A DNA stretch of 64,000 nt, taken from the NCBI GenBank assembly GCA_046350095.1, contig JAXMBA010000008.1, forward strand, positions 62,001 through 126,000, given 5' to 3'. A model generated the notes under the pieces. That model worked only from the letters and a program-made list of their open reading frames with translations, was not told the DNA's origin and did no database searches. A program made the position numbers and the translations under genes. The DNA is from Urbifossiella sp046350095 (GTDB taxonomy: Bacteria; Planctomycetota; Planctomycetia; Gemmatales; Gemmataceae). Positions 28,286 through 35,650 of the stretch are shown piece by piece (within the stretch, counting starts at the first letter, position 1; each line of letters opens with the position of its first letter).

Positions 28286-28308
28286 GGGGCCGACACGGTG
28301 TCGGCCCC
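28286..28308. promoter_or_regulatory. Short perfect hairpin upstream of the DksA-like gene
   Basis: ggggccgaca, loop cgg, tgtcggcccc: ten perfect pairs. It lies 75 bases before the DksA-like start, so it could be in a leader or serve as an operator or terminator of something reading in from the right. Confidence 0.4.
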
Positions 28309-28662
28309 CATCGGATAGTAGTCTCGTGCCGGGCAGATCTTTCCAGCCGGGCCGCAGGGTTGTCCCGTCGGCAGCGGCCTAACTCCCCCACTCGGCACCA
28401 ATTGGAGTTAGGGTTTCGACGTTAGGATTCGGGCTCGTCACAAACCTGTCATCCTCCCGCCGTGCCGCCCATTGCAACCGGCGTGCCGCAAGCCGTTGTC
28501 GTCTCGGCATGCGTGCGGGGCGGAGTTGAGAATGCTTCCGGCCGCTTGGCGAAAACTCCGACGACACAACCGGTTGGCCGGATTGGGGAATTCCAGTCGC
28601 ACGAGTGGGGCTGCGCAAAATCGGGCAGGTGTTGCGAAGTGGAGCAGCGTTTAACGGACGGT

Positions 28663-28711
28663 CGGCTCAGCCTTCAGGCGCTGAGTATAGCAGCGCCCGA
28701 GGGCTGAGCCG
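28663..28711 (-). terminator. Hairpin after the DHH phosphoesterase gene
   Basis: Ten outer pairs (cggctcagcc and ggctgagccg) and six inner pairs (gcgctg and cagcgc) around a 7-base loop. It starts 31 bases past the phosphoesterase stop at 28742. Confidence 0.5.
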
Positions 28712-28741
28712 ACCACTCACGGGTCCGGCTTAAACGGGGTA

Positions 28742-29836
28742 TTACGACTGCAAGTTCTGCAGCATCTCTCGCAGCGGCACGAGTCGCTGGCCGCGGGTGT
28801 CGTCGATCTTCAACGCCTTCAGGAAGCGCCGCCGCAGCTCCGCCTGCAATTCGTCGATCGCACTCGGCGCGGTACTCGAGAGGCGAATGCTGCCGCCGGC
28901 GCGGCGGTCGTGGCCGCCAGCCTTGCCGAGTTTGCCCACGACTTGACGGAGGATGTCGCCCGAGCGGGCGTCCGCCATCGCGGCACGTACCGACAGAATC
29001 AACTGGTCCTTGTACACACCGCCGCACACGGCCCAATCGACCTGATCGAACCGGATCATGAAATCGACCACCTCTGCGGCCTGCTCCGGCTGCGGCAGGT
29101 CGTCCACCCAACTGATGATGAGGTTGTCGTAGATGAAGCTGCTCTGCAGGGCTTGCAGCAGGCACTCGAAGTGGCTGTGCGGCAGGCGGGCGTTGCGGAT
29201 TTGGGCGATCTGGTCCTTGTCCGCGAGCGGGTAGAGGAAGATGAGCGCGTCGTCGTCCGCGGGGTTGGCTTCACGGGGGAAGCCGGCCATCTCCGTCTCG
29301 ATGCCGTAGAGAAGGGCGGTCGCCAGCTTCTCGGGGATGTCGCAGTCCTGCTCGCGAAGGTACTTCGTCACCACGGTACACGTCGCACCGTGCGACGCCC
29401 GGATGTCGGTGAACGGCACCCCGTCCAAGTCGCCGGGGGTGTCGTGGTGGTCGATGACGGCGTACAGCGGTGCGTCTTCGGGGAGCGTGTGGCGGCCGGT
29501 GTTCGGCTGGCTGTCCACCATGACGACGGCGTCGCCGGGGCGCCAGTCCACGTCCTCGACCTTGGTGAGGTGCAGGTTCAGCACCTTCACCATCGCCCGG
29601 TTCTCGGCCCGGCTGATGAGGCCGTCGCGAGTGATGAGGGTGGGCTTGCCGAGTTTCTGCTCGACCAGGTGGGCGAGCCCCAGCATGGAGCCGAGGCTAT
29701 CCGGGTCGGGCTGGACGTGCGACACGAAGACGACGCGTTCGGCGGTCTTCAGGCCGGACAGGAAGCGGTGCGACCGGCGGATGCCGACCGTCCCCGACCG
29801 TGTGACCCCTTCGGGGTCGGCGCTCGAACGCGCCAT
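28742..29836 (-). CDS. DHH/DHHA1 phosphoesterase (NrnA-like)
   Basis: 364 residues. DHH domain motifs: HVQPDPDSLGS with His40, Asp44 and Asp46; VMVDSQ with Asp108; IDHHDT with the DHH triad at 129-131. The C-terminal DHHA1 domain ends with GKAGGHDRRAGG. NrnA-type members hydrolyse nano-RNA, pAp or cyclic-dinucleotide products; which of these applies is not visible. The first ~25 residues are Ser/Arg-rich and not conserved, so the start could be slightly further in. It is divergent from the Cys-rich gene. Confidence 0.9.
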   Translation of the reverse strand: MARSSADPEGVTRSGTVGIRRSHRFLSGLKTAERVVFVSHVQPDPDSLGSMLGLAHLVEQKLGKPTLITRDGLISRAENRAMVKVLNLHLTKVEDVDWRPGDAVVMVDSQPNTGRHTLPEDAPLYAVIDHHDTPGDLDGVPFTDIRASHGATCTVVTKYLREQDCDIPEKLATALLYGIETEMAGFPREANPADDDALIFLYPLADKDQIAQIRNARLPHSHFECLLQALQSSFIYDNLIISWVDDLPQPEQAAEVVDFMIRFDQVDWAVCGGVYKDQLILSVRAAMADARSGDILRQVVGKLGKAGGHDRRAGGSIRLSSTAPSAIDELQAELRRRFLKALKIDDTRGQRLVPLREMLQNLQS

Positions 29837-29997
29837 ATGGGTTCAACCTCCGACGACCCCGCGGCCGCGGTCCGTGCGGCCCGACTCCGGGGCAGGCAGG
29901 CGAACGCTCGATCCGAGAGCGTTCCTACGTTTTACCCGGTCGTTGACCGGCCGCCAACGCCGGTTGGCTTCAGCCTGACGAGGTGGTGGCGGGGAGC

Positions 29998-30027
29998 TTG
30001 ACTTTGTGTGAGTGGGCGGCATAGTAT
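29998..30027 (+). promoter_or_regulatory. Sigma-70-like promoter of the Cys-rich gene pair
   Basis: TTGACT (29998-30003) and TAGTAT (30022-30027), 18-base spacer. The -35 matches TTGACA at five of six positions. It is the clearest promoter in the window. Transcription would start near 30034, which excludes the GTG at 30028 and supports the TTG at 30061 as the start. Confidence 0.55.
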
Positions 30028-30060
30028 GTGCTGCTTTCCCCGAATCGTGAGGGGTGCCAG

Positions 30061-30483
30061 TTGCAGGCGCTCGTTCGCATCGGGTTGGGGCTGTTGCTCG
30101 TGCTCGCCCCCGCCCTCTGTTGCTGCCAGGCTCGCTGGCTTTTCGCCGGTTCCGCCCCGGTTGTCGTGGCCGAATCGGCGCCCGCACCCACGTGCCAGCA
30201 CTGCTGCCACACGGAACCCCCGCGGTCGCCGGAAACACCGGCACCAAAACCGCTTCCGGCGAATCCGCATTGCATCTTCTGTGACGGGCAGGCGGTTGCC
30301 ATCACAGCTGACCCCGCGCCCCAGCCGCAGCCACAGGATTTCACCGGCGAACTGGTGCCGGTATTCCTGGCGGCTGTCGCTTACGCACACCCGGCGTTTA
30401 TGGCGGGTTTTCACTCGCCTGGACGAGCCGGGATAGACGCCCGTTCCGCCGCGCTCTTCGACCGCCACGTCATGCGCTGTTGA
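30061..30483 (+). CDS. Secreted Cys/Pro-rich protein of unknown function
   Basis: 140 residues from TTG at 30061, preceded by GAGGGG at a good distance and a short leader after the promoter at 29998. The signal peptide is LQALVRIGLGLLLVLAPALC, leaving a Cys cluster (CCC) at its end. The mature part is Pro-rich with CQHCCH and CIFCDG motifs, then a moderately hydrophobic stretch (ELVPVFLAAVAYAHPAFMAG). No family was recognised, but the Cys/His pattern suggests metal binding. The next gene, also Cys-rich, starts 115 bases downstream. Confidence 0.62.
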   Translation: MQALVRIGLGLLLVLAPALCCCQARWLFAGSAPVVVAESAPAPTCQHCCHTEPPRSPETPAPKPLPANPHCIFCDGQAVAITADPAPQPQPQDFTGELVPVFLAAVAYAHPAFMAGFHSPGRAGIDARSAALFDRHVMRC

Positions 30484-30598
30484 CCCGTTCCCGAGTGTGT
30501 ACACCTTTCGACGCGCCGCCGCGTCCGTGCAACGCCGTCCGGGCCAGTCCCGGGTGCGAACTTTCGACACACTCTCAACCGAACGTGGAGACCTAGAC

Positions 30599-30964
30599 AT
30601 GACGAAGATTCTGTCCATCGCCGCCGCGGTCGTCGGCTGCATCGTCGGCAGCGCCTTCGGCTACACCGCCGTGAGCCGCGCCACGACCCTGTGCTGCGCC
30701 AACCCGTGCGCCGCCTGTGCCGACGGGTGCGACGCCTGCCCGAAGTGCGAGATCGACTGTTCGGCCTGTTGTGGCGCCGCGGTAACTGCGCCGACGGTCC
30801 CGGCGGCTCGGACCTGCTGCGCTGTCAAGCCGGCCGCGACCGCCACCGCCTCGTGCTGCGCGACCCCATGCGCCGACTGCGGCGCGACCTGCGACGGCTG
30901 CCCGCTGTGCGAGATCGACTGCTCGGCCTGCTGCGGTGCGGCCGCGGCGGCGCCGGTGAAGTAA
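30599..30964 (+). CDS. Exported protein with two tandem 10-Cys repeats (metallothionein-like)
   Basis: 121 residues, 23 of them cysteine. The N-terminal hydrophobic stretch (ILSIAAAVVGCIVGSAFGYT) is a signal peptide or anchor. Residues 32-58 and 86-112 are two 27-residue repeats with the same spacing: CC-x3-C-x2-C-x3-C-x2-C-x2-C-x3-C-x2-CC, each ending CEIDCSACCG. A further CC pair lies in the 27-residue linker. The constant spacing argues for tight metal or cluster binding rather than random disulfides. It matches no metallothionein class known to me. It probably works outside the cytoplasm with the Cys-rich neighbour. Confidence 0.75.
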   Translation: MTKILSIAAAVVGCIVGSAFGYTAVSRATTLCCANPCAACADGCDACPKCEIDCSACCGAAVTAPTVPAARTCCAVKPAATATASCCATPCADCGATCDGCPLCEIDCSACCGAAAAAPVK

Positions 30965-31025
30965 TCTCGACACGCCGCTTGCGGCTTCGCGCTTCCCGGC
31001 GCGAAGCCCCAAGTGGCAACGCGGG

Positions 31026-32318
31026 TTACTTCCGCGCCGCGATCACGTCCTTGCCGACCCACGGCCGCAGCGCCTCGGGAATCACGACGCTGCCGTCGGC
31101 CTGCTGGTAGTTCTCCAGGATGGCCACCAGCGCCCGGGTGCAGGCCACGGCGGTACCGTTCAGCGTGTGGACGAACCGCGTCCCCTTGAAGCCCTTCCCC
31201 TTGTAGCGGATGCCGAGCCGCCGCGCCTGGAAGTCGGTGCAGTTGCTCGTGCTCGTGATCTCGCCGAAGTCGCCGCCCGCGCCGCGGCCGGGCATCCACG
31301 CCTCCAGGTCATACTTGCGGTACGCCGGGCCGCCGAGGTCGCCGGTGCAGGTGTCGATGACGTGGAAGTGGAGCCCGAGCCCGGTGAAGATCTGTTCCTC
31401 CAGCGCCCGGATCTCCTCGTGGATGGCGTCGCTGTTCTCCGGCGTGCAGAACGCAAACATCTCCACCTTCGTGAACTGGTGGACGCGGTACAGCCCGCGG
31501 GTGTCGCGGCCGGCGGCGCCGGCCTCGGTGCGGAAGCAGTGCGACAGCCCGACGTACCGCTTCGGCAACTCGTTCTCGTCGAAGATGCGGTCCTTGTGCA
31601 TCCCGCCGAGGGTGATTTCCGCGGTGGCGATCAGGCACAGGTCGGTGTCGGCGACGGTGTACACCTGCCGCGTCTCGGCGCTGTCTCGCGGCTGGAAGCC
31701 GATCCCCTCCAGCACCTCGACGCGGGCCAGGTCCGGCGTGATGACCGGCGTGAATCCGGCTTTGACGCACGCTTGCAGAGCGTACTGGACGAGGGCGATT
31801 TCCAGCAGCGCGGCCTCGTTCTTGAGGAAGTAGAACTTCTGCCCCGCGACGCGGGTGCCGGCCTCGAAGTCGGCCAGGTCCAGCGACTCACAGAGCTCGA
31901 CGTGGTCCTTCGGCTTGAAGTCGAACGTCGGCTTCGTCCCGAACTCGGCGACGACGACGTTGGCCGCGGAGTCGGTGCCGACCGGGGCCGCCGGGTGCGT
32001 CATGTTCGGCAACTGGAGGAGGTTTGCTTTCAAATCGTCCTCGACGACCTTCAGCTGCGCCTCGATGTTGGCGATCTCTTCTTTGAAGGCCGCGCCCTGC
32101 TGGCGGATGGCATCCTTCTCCTCGGGCGTCTTGGCGCCGCCGAACAGCTTGGAGTTGGCGTTCGCCTTCGCGCTCGTCTCGTCGCGCAGCTTGACGAGGC
32201 GCTTCCGCTCGTCGTCGAAGGCGACGGCCCGGTCGGCCGGGAAGTCGGGGACGTTGCGGTTGGCGCAGTTGGCTTTGACCGCGGCGAGGTTGTCGCGGAC
32301 GAAGGCGGCGTCGAGCAT
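31026..32318 (-). CDS. serS: Seryl-tRNA synthetase
   Basis: 430 residues, normal length. Charges tRNA-Ser (and tRNA-Sec) with serine. The start MLDAAFVRDN matches the family; nine earlier in-frame codons are unlikely. The N-terminal coiled-coil arm (~30-110; LVKLRDETSAKANANSKLFG) binds the tRNA's long variable arm. The class II core follows, with motif 2 around CFRTEAGAAGRDTRGLYRVH and motif 3-region TSTSNCTDFQARRLGIRYK. It ends close to the Cys-rich gene (converging stops). Confidence 0.97.
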   Translation of the reverse strand: MLDAAFVRDNLAAVKANCANRNVPDFPADRAVAFDDERKRLVKLRDETSAKANANSKLFGGAKTPEEKDAIRQQGAAFKEEIANIEAQLKVVEDDLKANLLQLPNMTHPAAPVGTDSAANVVVAEFGTKPTFDFKPKDHVELCESLDLADFEAGTRVAGQKFYFLKNEAALLEIALVQYALQACVKAGFTPVITPDLARVEVLEGIGFQPRDSAETRQVYTVADTDLCLIATAEITLGGMHKDRIFDENELPKRYVGLSHCFRTEAGAAGRDTRGLYRVHQFTKVEMFAFCTPENSDAIHEEIRALEEQIFTGLGLHFHVIDTCTGDLGGPAYRKYDLEAWMPGRGAGGDFGEITSTSNCTDFQARRLGIRYKGKGFKGTRFVHTLNGTAVACTRALVAILENYQQADGSVVIPEALRPWVGKDVIAARK

Positions 32319-32342
32319 GGGGGAACCTGCGGAAAGAAAGCT

Positions 32343-32406
32343 CACGCCGTGTCGCCGAGTCGCAGAGAAAACTGAGTTCTTCTCGGAGGCTCTGCGACTC
32401 TGCGTG
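32343..32406. repeat. Imperfect inverted repeat upstream of serS
   Basis: Core arms gagtcgcagag (32357-32367) and ctctgcgactc (32390-32400) pair perfectly over 11 bases. Outer cacgc and gcgtg pair across a bulge. It lies between the DinB stop (32425, minus) and the serS start (32318, minus), so it may end the citrate synthase/DinB transcript. Confidence 0.55.
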
Positions 32407-32424
32407 CGCTGGTTTTGGTCCTAT

Positions 32425-32931
32425 TCACCACAGCGCCGGCCGGCCGAGCATCCGGCGCAGCAGGCCGATCTGTCCCGCGTGCAGCATCTCGTGAGCGGCG
32501 CACCAGCGGATGCACTCCAGTTTCGTTTTCGCCAGCTTGTGCGAGGTCATCGCCGGCGGGCTGTCCAGATCGGCGTCGGGCCAGTCGGCCAGGTCCGCGA
32601 GGACTCGCTCGTGCACGCGATCCAGGAGGGCCCGCAGCTCGGTCGGGTTCGGATAGCGGGCCGGGTCGGGGTCGGGGATCGACTCGCGGACAAACAACGC
32701 CAGCACGTGCGGGGCGATCAACTCGGCGTCCTCCGGCCGCACGCCACGGACGCGTTCGAGGCACATGCGGTACTGCGCCATCGCCAGGTGGCCGACCTGC
32801 CACGCCAGGTGCGTGACGCCGCCCGGCGGCATCCGGAACCACTCGTCCGGGGCGAACGAGTCGATCAGCGGCAGGCTATACGCCCGCGCGAAGCGGATGG
32901 CGTCGAGGGCGTCGCGGAGGCGCGGCGACAT
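32425..32931 (-). CDS. DinB-superfamily four-helix protein
   Basis: 168 residues. The fold is suggested by helices carrying three spaced histidines: GVTHLAWQVGHLAMAQ and CAAHEMLHAGQIGLLRR. DinB-like proteins bind a divalent metal at such His residues; many are thiol-dependent transferases, but the role here is unknown. Its ATG shares one base with the citrate synthase stop (TGATG), so it is translated by coupling from that gene. The pairing with citrate synthase is unusual and may be specific to this lineage. Confidence 0.78.
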   Translation of the reverse strand: MSPRLRDALDAIRFARAYSLPLIDSFAPDEWFRMPPGGVTHLAWQVGHLAMAQYRMCLERVRGVRPEDAELIAPHVLALFVRESIPDPDPARYPNPTELRALLDRVHERVLADLADWPDADLDSPPAMTSHKLAKTKLECIRWCAAHEMLHAGQIGLLRRMLGRPALW

Positions 32932-34079
32932 CACGGCCGCTCGGCTAGCGGCACGTACTTCACGTCGTGCTTGCCGGTCGAAATCTGCTCCGGCCGGAAG
33001 ATGCGGTTGCCGACCAACTGCTCGTGCCAGTGTGCCAGCCACCCGGCCACGCGGGCGATGGCGAAGATCGGCGTGAACACGTCCACGGGGATGCCGAGCG
33101 ACTGGTACACCACGCCGGAGTAGAAGTCGACGTTCGGGTAGATTCCCTTCGGGCCGTAGATGCCCTCGCAGTACTTCTCCAACTCCAGCGCGATCTCGTA
33201 GGTCTTGGGCCGGCTCGTCTCGGCGAACGCCTGCTCGGCCACCTCCTGCACCACGGTCGCGCGGCCGTCCTTCACCTTGTAGACGCGGTGGCCCAGGCCC
33301 ATCACCTTGAACTTCGGGTCGGCGGCGCGCTTGGCGTCCAGCCACGGCTTCACGTTCTCCACGCTGCCGATCTCGGCGAGTTGGTGCAGCACCTCCTCGT
33401 TCGCCCCGCCGTGCAGCGGGCCGGCCAGCGAGCCGATCGCGGCCCCGATGACGTGGTACGGGTTGGCGAGCGTCGAGCCGGTCACGCGGGCCGTGAACGT
33501 GCTGGCATTCATCGTGTGTTCGGCGTGCAGGATCAGGCAGGCGTCCAGCACCTTGCGCGTCGCCGGCGTCGGCTCCTTGCCGGTGAGCATGTAGTAGAAG
33601 TTGGCCGAGTGGTCGAGGTCGGCGCGGGGTTCGAGGATCTCCTCGCCGCGGCGGGCGCGGGCGAAGGCAGTCACCAGGGTCGGCATGGCGGCGATGAGCC
33701 GCAGCGTGGCGTCCCAGTTCTTGGCGGGGTCGGCGACGGTCTTGCACGGGTAGAACATGCCGAGCGCCGCGACGGTGGCGTGCAGCGCGTCCATCGGGTG
33801 CCCGTCGGCCGGGAGGCACTTCACCAGGTCCTTAAGCCGGTAGTGGACGGCCCGCCGCTGCCGCAGGTCGTGGTCGAACTCGGCCAACTGCTTCTGCGAC
33901 GGCAAGTCGCCCTTGATGAGGAGCCAGGCCACTTCTTCGAAGCAGCTTTCCTTGGCGAGCACCTCGACCGGGATGCCGCGGTACTCGAGCCGCGCCTTCT
34001 TGCCGTCCAGGAAGCTGACCGCGGACTTCGCGGCCGGCACGTCTTCCAGACCGGGCCGGTACTCGGGTTCGGTGCTCAT
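32931..34079 (-). CDS. gltA: Citrate synthase
   Basis: 382 residues, the length of the shorter hexamer-free/dimeric type rather than the ~430-residue E. coli type. Condenses acetyl-CoA and oxaloacetate to citrate. Active-site residues are visible: His in LHAEHTMNAS, His in GPLHGGANEEV, and Asp in PNVDFYSGVVYQSLGIP. A 2-methylcitrate synthase, which is similar in length, cannot be excluded; no prp genes are nearby. Its stop overlaps the DinB start by one base. A hairpin separates it from the upstream amidohydrolase gene. Confidence 0.94.
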   Translation of the reverse strand: MSTEPEYRPGLEDVPAAKSAVSFLDGKKARLEYRGIPVEVLAKESCFEEVAWLLIKGDLPSQKQLAEFDHDLRQRRAVHYRLKDLVKCLPADGHPMDALHATVAALGMFYPCKTVADPAKNWDATLRLIAAMPTLVTAFARARRGEEILEPRADLDHSANFYYMLTGKEPTPATRKVLDACLILHAEHTMNASTFTARVTGSTLANPYHVIGAAIGSLAGPLHGGANEEVLHQLAEIGSVENVKPWLDAKRAADPKFKVMGLGHRVYKVKDGRATVVQEVAEQAFAETSRPKTYEIALELEKYCEGIYGPKGIYPNVDFYSGVVYQSLGIPVDVFTPIFAIARVAGWLAHWHEQLVGNRIFRPEQISTGKHDVKYVPLAERP

Positions 34080-34127
34080 GTACGGTCTCGGGAGGGCGGC
34101 GAGGCGGGCTTTCTGGGAGTGTACGAA

Positions 34128-34151
34128 GCCCGGGGACGCCCGTCCCCGGGC
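34128..34151 (-). terminator. Strong hairpin after the amidohydrolase gene
   Basis: Eleven perfect GC-rich pairs, gcccggggacg and cgtccccgggc, with a 2-base loop. It starts three bases past the amidohydrolase stop at 34154 and lies 49 bases before the citrate synthase start. No U tract follows. Confidence 0.55.
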
Positions 34152-34153
34152 GT

Positions 34154-34993
34154 TCAGCCCAATCGAAAGAGGCGGCGCGCGTTCTCCTCGAACACGCAGT
34201 CGTGGAACTCGGCCGGGACCGCCTCGCGGGCGAAGTCGCGGTACGCGGCCATCGGCGCCAGCGGCCAGTCGGTGCCGTACAGGAAGCGGTTCGGCCGCTC
34301 CGCGTACTTCATCGCCCGCCGAATCTCGTGGGCCAAGTCTCCGGCCAGCTCCTTCGCCTCCTCGGAACCGAGCACGCCGTCGTCGCCGACCACCAACCCC
34401 GACAGGTCGGCCCACACGTTCATGTTCTTGTAGATGACTTCCGCCGCGTCCGTCACCCACGGGTTGCCGAGGTGGCAAATCACGAACCGCACGTCCGGGT
34501 GGTCCACCGCCACCTCGTCCACGCCGAGCGGGTGGGCGAACCGCAGCTTGGCCATCGGGGAATAAGTGTCGCCGCAGTGGAACATCACCGGCACCCGGTA
34601 GCGGGCGGCGAGCTCGTAGTAGCGACGGTAGTGCGGGTGCGCCGGCTCGTAGTGCAGGTAGCCGAGGTAGCACTTGAGCGCGACGACTCGGCCGGTTGCG
34701 AGTACCTCGGCGCAGCCGTCGAAGTGGGCGTCGTCGGTGCGGGTGGGGTCGCAGGCGCCGATGGCCTTCAGGCCGGGGACGAGGGCGGCGATTTCGAGCG
34801 TGCGGTTCACCCCGAGCGGGTCGTCGTCGCCGGCGGCCCACTGGCCCATCGCCAGCGCGTGGGTGACGCCGGCCGTCTGCATCTGCGCCCGCAACTCGGC
34901 GGCGACGGTTTCGGGAGCGAGCTTCAGCAGCGGGGACAGCGGCCCCACCCCGGGCAGGTTCGGCGGGACCGCGTGGATGTGAACGTCGATCAT
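34154..34993 (-). CDS. Amidohydrolase-family TIM-barrel protein
   Basis: 279 residues, Amidohydro_2 type. The N-terminal HxH metal motif is at MIDVHIHAVPPN (His5, His7). Later ligands are plausible at VMFHCGDTYS, FVICHLGNPWV and LYGTDWPLA, the last typical of the catalytic Asp. It would hydrolyse or decarboxylate a cyclic or aromatic substrate; that substrate is unknown. A TAGCAT box lies ~34 bases upstream of the start. Confidence 0.9.
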   Translation of the reverse strand: MIDVHIHAVPPNLPGVGPLSPLLKLAPETVAAELRAQMQTAGVTHALAMGQWAAGDDDPLGVNRTLEIAALVPGLKAIGACDPTRTDDAHFDGCAEVLATGRVVALKCYLGYLHYEPAHPHYRRYYELAARYRVPVMFHCGDTYSPMAKLRFAHPLGVDEVAVDHPDVRFVICHLGNPWVTDAAEVIYKNMNVWADLSGLVVGDDGVLGSEEAKELAGDLAHEIRRAMKYAERPNRFLYGTDWPLAPMAAYRDFAREAVPAEFHDCVFEENARRLFRLG

Positions 34994-35026
34994 CGGGTGG
35001 CCCGTGCTGCGGGTCCGGTCCCGATC

Positions 35027-35032
35027 ATGCTA
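35027..35032 (-). promoter_or_regulatory. Candidate -10 box of the amidohydrolase gene
   Basis: TAGCAT on the minus strand, 33 bases before the ATG, in a GC-rich setting. No -35 of quality was seen. Confidence 0.33.
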
Positions 35033-35047
35033 TGGGAGGTTGGGCGG

Positions 35048-35563
35048 TCAGGGCATCTTCGGCGCCACAGCCGCGGCCGGCACCACGCCCGGCGCCGGGG
35101 CCCCGGCGCGGAACTGCGTCATGTCGTGGCGACGAATCACGACGCCGGTCCCGTTCGGCCCGGGTCCCATCGTGTACACGCCGAACTTGCCCGTGCTCGT
35201 CTCGGCGAGGTACAGCGCCGACTGGCCCTGCGTGATGTACCCGGTCGTCATCAGGAAGTGGACGTCCTGCAGCGCCTGAATCTCGTACTCGCTCCGCAGA
35301 TCGACCTCGGCCCAGCCCACGATCTTGCCGGCGGTGCGGTCCACCACGGTGCCGAGCAACTTGCCGGCCTTGTAGTCGAGGAGCCAGACCCCGTCGGTCT
35401 GGATGCGCGGGTTCACCGACACCGCGCCGGTGGCCATGATGGTGTCGCCGTGCCGGTCGTTGGACGCGGCGCCGGCCGGCCGCGGCTGGCCGAGGTAGAA
35501 CGCCGCCGCGACCACGCCCAGCGCCACGCCGCCCGCCGCGTACCCGATCCGCCCCGCCTGCAT
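35048..35563 (-). CDS. Membrane-anchored protein of unknown function
   Basis: 171 residues from ATG at 35563, preceded by GGGAGGGG. One N-terminal membrane segment (IGYAAGGVALGVVAAAFYLG) is followed by a soluble beta-rich domain: IQTDGVWLLDYKAGKLLGTV, VGWAEVDLRSEYEIQALQDV, LYLAETSTGKFGVYTMGP. It ends in an Ala/Pro-rich tail. The WLLDYKAGKLLGTV-type strands recur in planctomycete proteins of unknown function. It is divergent from the nuclease-family gene and shares its AT-rich promoter region. Confidence 0.68.
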   Translation of the reverse strand: MQAGRIGYAAGGVALGVVAAAFYLGQPRPAGAASNDRHGDTIMATGAVSVNPRIQTDGVWLLDYKAGKLLGTVVDRTAGKIVGWAEVDLRSEYEIQALQDVHFLMTTGYITQGQSALYLAETSTGKFGVYTMGPGPNGTGVVIRRHDMTQFRAGAPAPGVVPAAAVAPKMP

Positions 35564-35610
35564 GGCCGCCCCTCCCGGGTGCGCCCCGACCCCGGGGCTC
35601 GGTCGGGTCA

Positions 35611-35616
35611 TATCAT
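35611..35616 (+). promoter_or_regulatory. Candidate -10 box in a shared divergent promoter region
   Basis: TATCAT on the plus strand (five of six matches to TATAAT), 40 bases before the GTG of the endonuclease/exonuclease-family gene. The overlapping GATATG on the minus strand could serve the divergent gene at 35563. Confidence 0.4.
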
Positions 35617-35650
35617 CGCCAATAACCCTGTCCAGCCGAATCGGTGCCGC

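Larger units (their letters stand above)
28212..28741. other. 530-bp intergenic stretch with two hairpins, no supported gene
   Basis: Short open frames occur on both strands, but none has a convincing ribosome-binding site or a protein-like composition. GC looks lower than in the flanking genes. The visible structures are the hairpins at 28286-28308 and 28663-28711. A decayed gene or an RNA gene cannot be excluded. Confidence 0.5.

Noticed and set aside
28379..28707. Short open frames in the DksA-DHH gap
   Set aside because: No ribosome-binding site, no hydrophobic or domain pattern, and mutually overlapping on both strands.
30028..30060. GTG start at 30028 for the first Cys-rich gene
   Set aside because: It lies upstream of the start site predicted from the TTGACT/TAGTAT promoter, and the residues before the signal peptide are unlike a signal sequence. 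The TTG at 30061 has a good GAGGGG site.
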